DNA of 5,178 bases, taken from assembly GCA_007125475.1 (NCBI GenBank), contig SLDB01000041.1, positions 1 through 5,178 of the forward strand. Reading direction: 5' to 3'. The stretch comes from Nitriliruptoraceae bacterium. Its GTDB lineage: Bacteria > Actinomycetota > Nitriliruptoria > Nitriliruptorales > Nitriliruptoraceae. The position numbers were made by a program, and so were the translations under genes. Positions 4,208 to 5,178 of this stretch are shown in pieces. Each line of letters begins with the position of its first letter. Within the stretch, counting starts at the first letter, position 1. The notes under the pieces are model-generated. The model searched no databases. It was not told where the DNA came from and saw only the letters and a list, made by a program, of their open reading frames with translations.

Positions 4208-5178
4208 ATGCGCCTGACCGTCCGCAAGCTCTGTCTGCTGCTGACCCCCGCGCTCCTCGCGGCTGCCTGCGCCCCCACCTATGAAGTGGCCGGGCCACAG
4301 GCGGCAGCCGCCGAAGGTGACGGCCCCGTCGCCTCCGAGGCGGCGTGGGACCGCGACCGGGGCCCCTCAGAGGACTGGGAGCCCCGCGATCCGCGCCTCG
4401 ACCCCGCCCCCGACGGCGACCTCCATGAGCTCACGATCCGCGCCAGCGAGGTGGAGAAGGAGGTCGCGCCCGGCGTCGTGCAGCAGGTGTGGACCTACGA
4501 CGAGCTCTTCCCCGGCCCGACGCTGCGCGGCAAGGTCGGCGACACCTTCCGGATCACGCTGGTCAACGACGGCAACCTCGGCCATTCCATCGACTTCCAC
4601 GCGTCGAAGGTCGCGCCGAACGTCGAGATGCGCACCATCGAGCGTGGCGAGGAACTCGTCTACGAGTTCGAGGCCAAGCACGCGGGCGTCTACATGTACC
4701 ACTGCGGCACCGACCCGGTGCTCCAGCACACCGGTATGGGCCAGCACGGCGCGATCATCATCGACCCACCGGACCTGCCCGACGTCGACCACGAGTTCTG
4801 GCTGGTCCAGCACGAGATCTACATGGGCAACCTCGCCGACTCCTACACCAAGATGGAGGAGGCCGCCTGGGACGCCGTGGCGTTCAACGGCTACCCGTTC
4901 CAGTACGTCCACGCGCCCATCGACGGGATCGAGCCCGACGAGCGCGTACGCATGTGGGTGATGAACAACGGGCCGAGCGAGAACAGCTCGTTCCACGTCA
5001 TCGGCACGATCTTCGACACGGTCTACAAGGAGGGCAGCTACCGGCTGCACCCCGACCGTGACGGCCCCGGCGGCGCCCAGGCGATCGACCTTCCCGCGTC
5101 CACCGGCGGGTTCGTGGAGATGACCTTCGACGTTCCCGGTGTCTACAAGTTCGTGGACCACAAGTTCGCCAACCTCCC
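4208..5178 (+). CDS. Copper nitrite reductase (NirK)-like two-domain cupredoxin lipoprotein, 3' end beyond window
   Basis: The 323 visible residues start with a lipoprotein-type signal peptide (basic RKL, hydrophobic stretch, Ala-Ala-Ala-Cys21), then a Pro/Asp-rich linker to about residue 90, then two cupredoxin domains. This implies an enzyme anchored outside the membrane, likely reducing nitrite to nitric oxide. Domain 1 has GHSIDFH: His126 (type-1 Cu), Asp129 (catalytic Asp) and His131 (type-2 Cu). It also has YHCGTDPVLQH: His165 (type-2), Cys166 and His174 (type-1); the eight-residue Cys-to-His spacing is as in AniA-type NirK. Domain 2 has SFHVIG with His263 (catalytic His) and VDHKF with His318 (third type-2 ligand). 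The full active-site set is thus present. Oddly, the axial type-1 Met position of the usual GMYG motif reads Gln179 (GQHG); Met177 lies two residues earlier. Without biochemical data, a related multicopper oxidase activity cannot be excluded. The gene is divergent from ectC, and the frame is open to the right edge. Confidence 0.88.
   Translation, partial: MRLTVRKLCLLLTPALLAAACAPTYEVAGPQAAAAEGDGPVASEAAWDRDRGPSEDWEPRDPRLDPAPDGDLHELTIRASEVEKEVAPGVVQQVWTYDELFPGPTLRGKVGDTFRITLVNDGNLGHSIDFHASKVAPNVEMRTIERGEELVYEFEAKHAGVYMYHCGTDPVLQHTGMGQHGAIIIDPPDLPDVDHEFWLVQHEIYMGNLADSYTKMEEAAWDAVAFNGYPFQYVHAPIDGIEPDERVRMWVMNNGPSENSSFHVIGTIFDTVYKEGSYRLHPDRDGPGGAQAIDLPASTGGFVEMTFDVPGVYKFVDHKFANL

Noticed and set aside
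4367..5161. A minus-strand open frame of 264 codons opposite the NirK-like gene
   Set aside because: The plus-strand frame carries all copper ligands and a signal peptide. The antisense product is Val/Asp/His/Arg-rich without recognisable motifs or a ribosome binding site.

Overview
The window is very GC-rich (roughly 70% by eye) and carries a 20S proteasome beta subunit gene. Among bacteria that gene is mostly confined to Actinobacteria, so an actinobacterium is the best guess. The ectoine synthase gene suggests osmotic stress. A halotolerant lineage such as Nitriliruptoria or Acidimicrobiia is possible, but the sequence does not prove it.

Layout from left to right: (1) the 5' part of prcB on the minus strand, running off the left edge; (2) a major facilitator superfamily transporter on the minus strand, directly upstream of prcB, with 20 bp between them or a 4-bp overlap depending on the prcB start; (3) a 285-bp divergent intergenic region; (4) a plus-strand NAD(P)-dependent dehydrogenase of the 3-hydroxyisobutyrate/6-phosphogluconate dehydrogenase type with a DUF1932-like C-terminus; (5) convergent to it, with only 9 bp between stops, a small minus-strand PPOX-class F420-dependent flavoprotein-like oxidoreductase; (6) a complete minus-strand ectC with no ectA or ectB beside it; (7) a 333-bp divergent intergenic region full of GC-rich palindromes, ending in an AT-rich island; (8) a plus-strand lipoprotein copper nitrite reductase (NirK)-like two-domain cupredoxin enzyme, cut by the right edge.

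The genes do not form one obvious pathway. MFS-prcB is the only tight pair. ectC and the PPOX gene share a strand but are 132 bp apart. The MFS and dehydrogenase genes are divergent and may share regulation. The points most worth a second look are: the NirK-like enzyme, which keeps its type-2 copper and catalytic residues but has Gln where the type-1 copper axial Met is expected; the solitary ectC; prcB preceded by a transporter instead of pup; and the palindrome-rich region between ectC and the NirK-like gene. No tRNA, rRNA, CRISPR array or insertion sequence was seen. I do not see convincing evidence of a wholly new multi-gene system.
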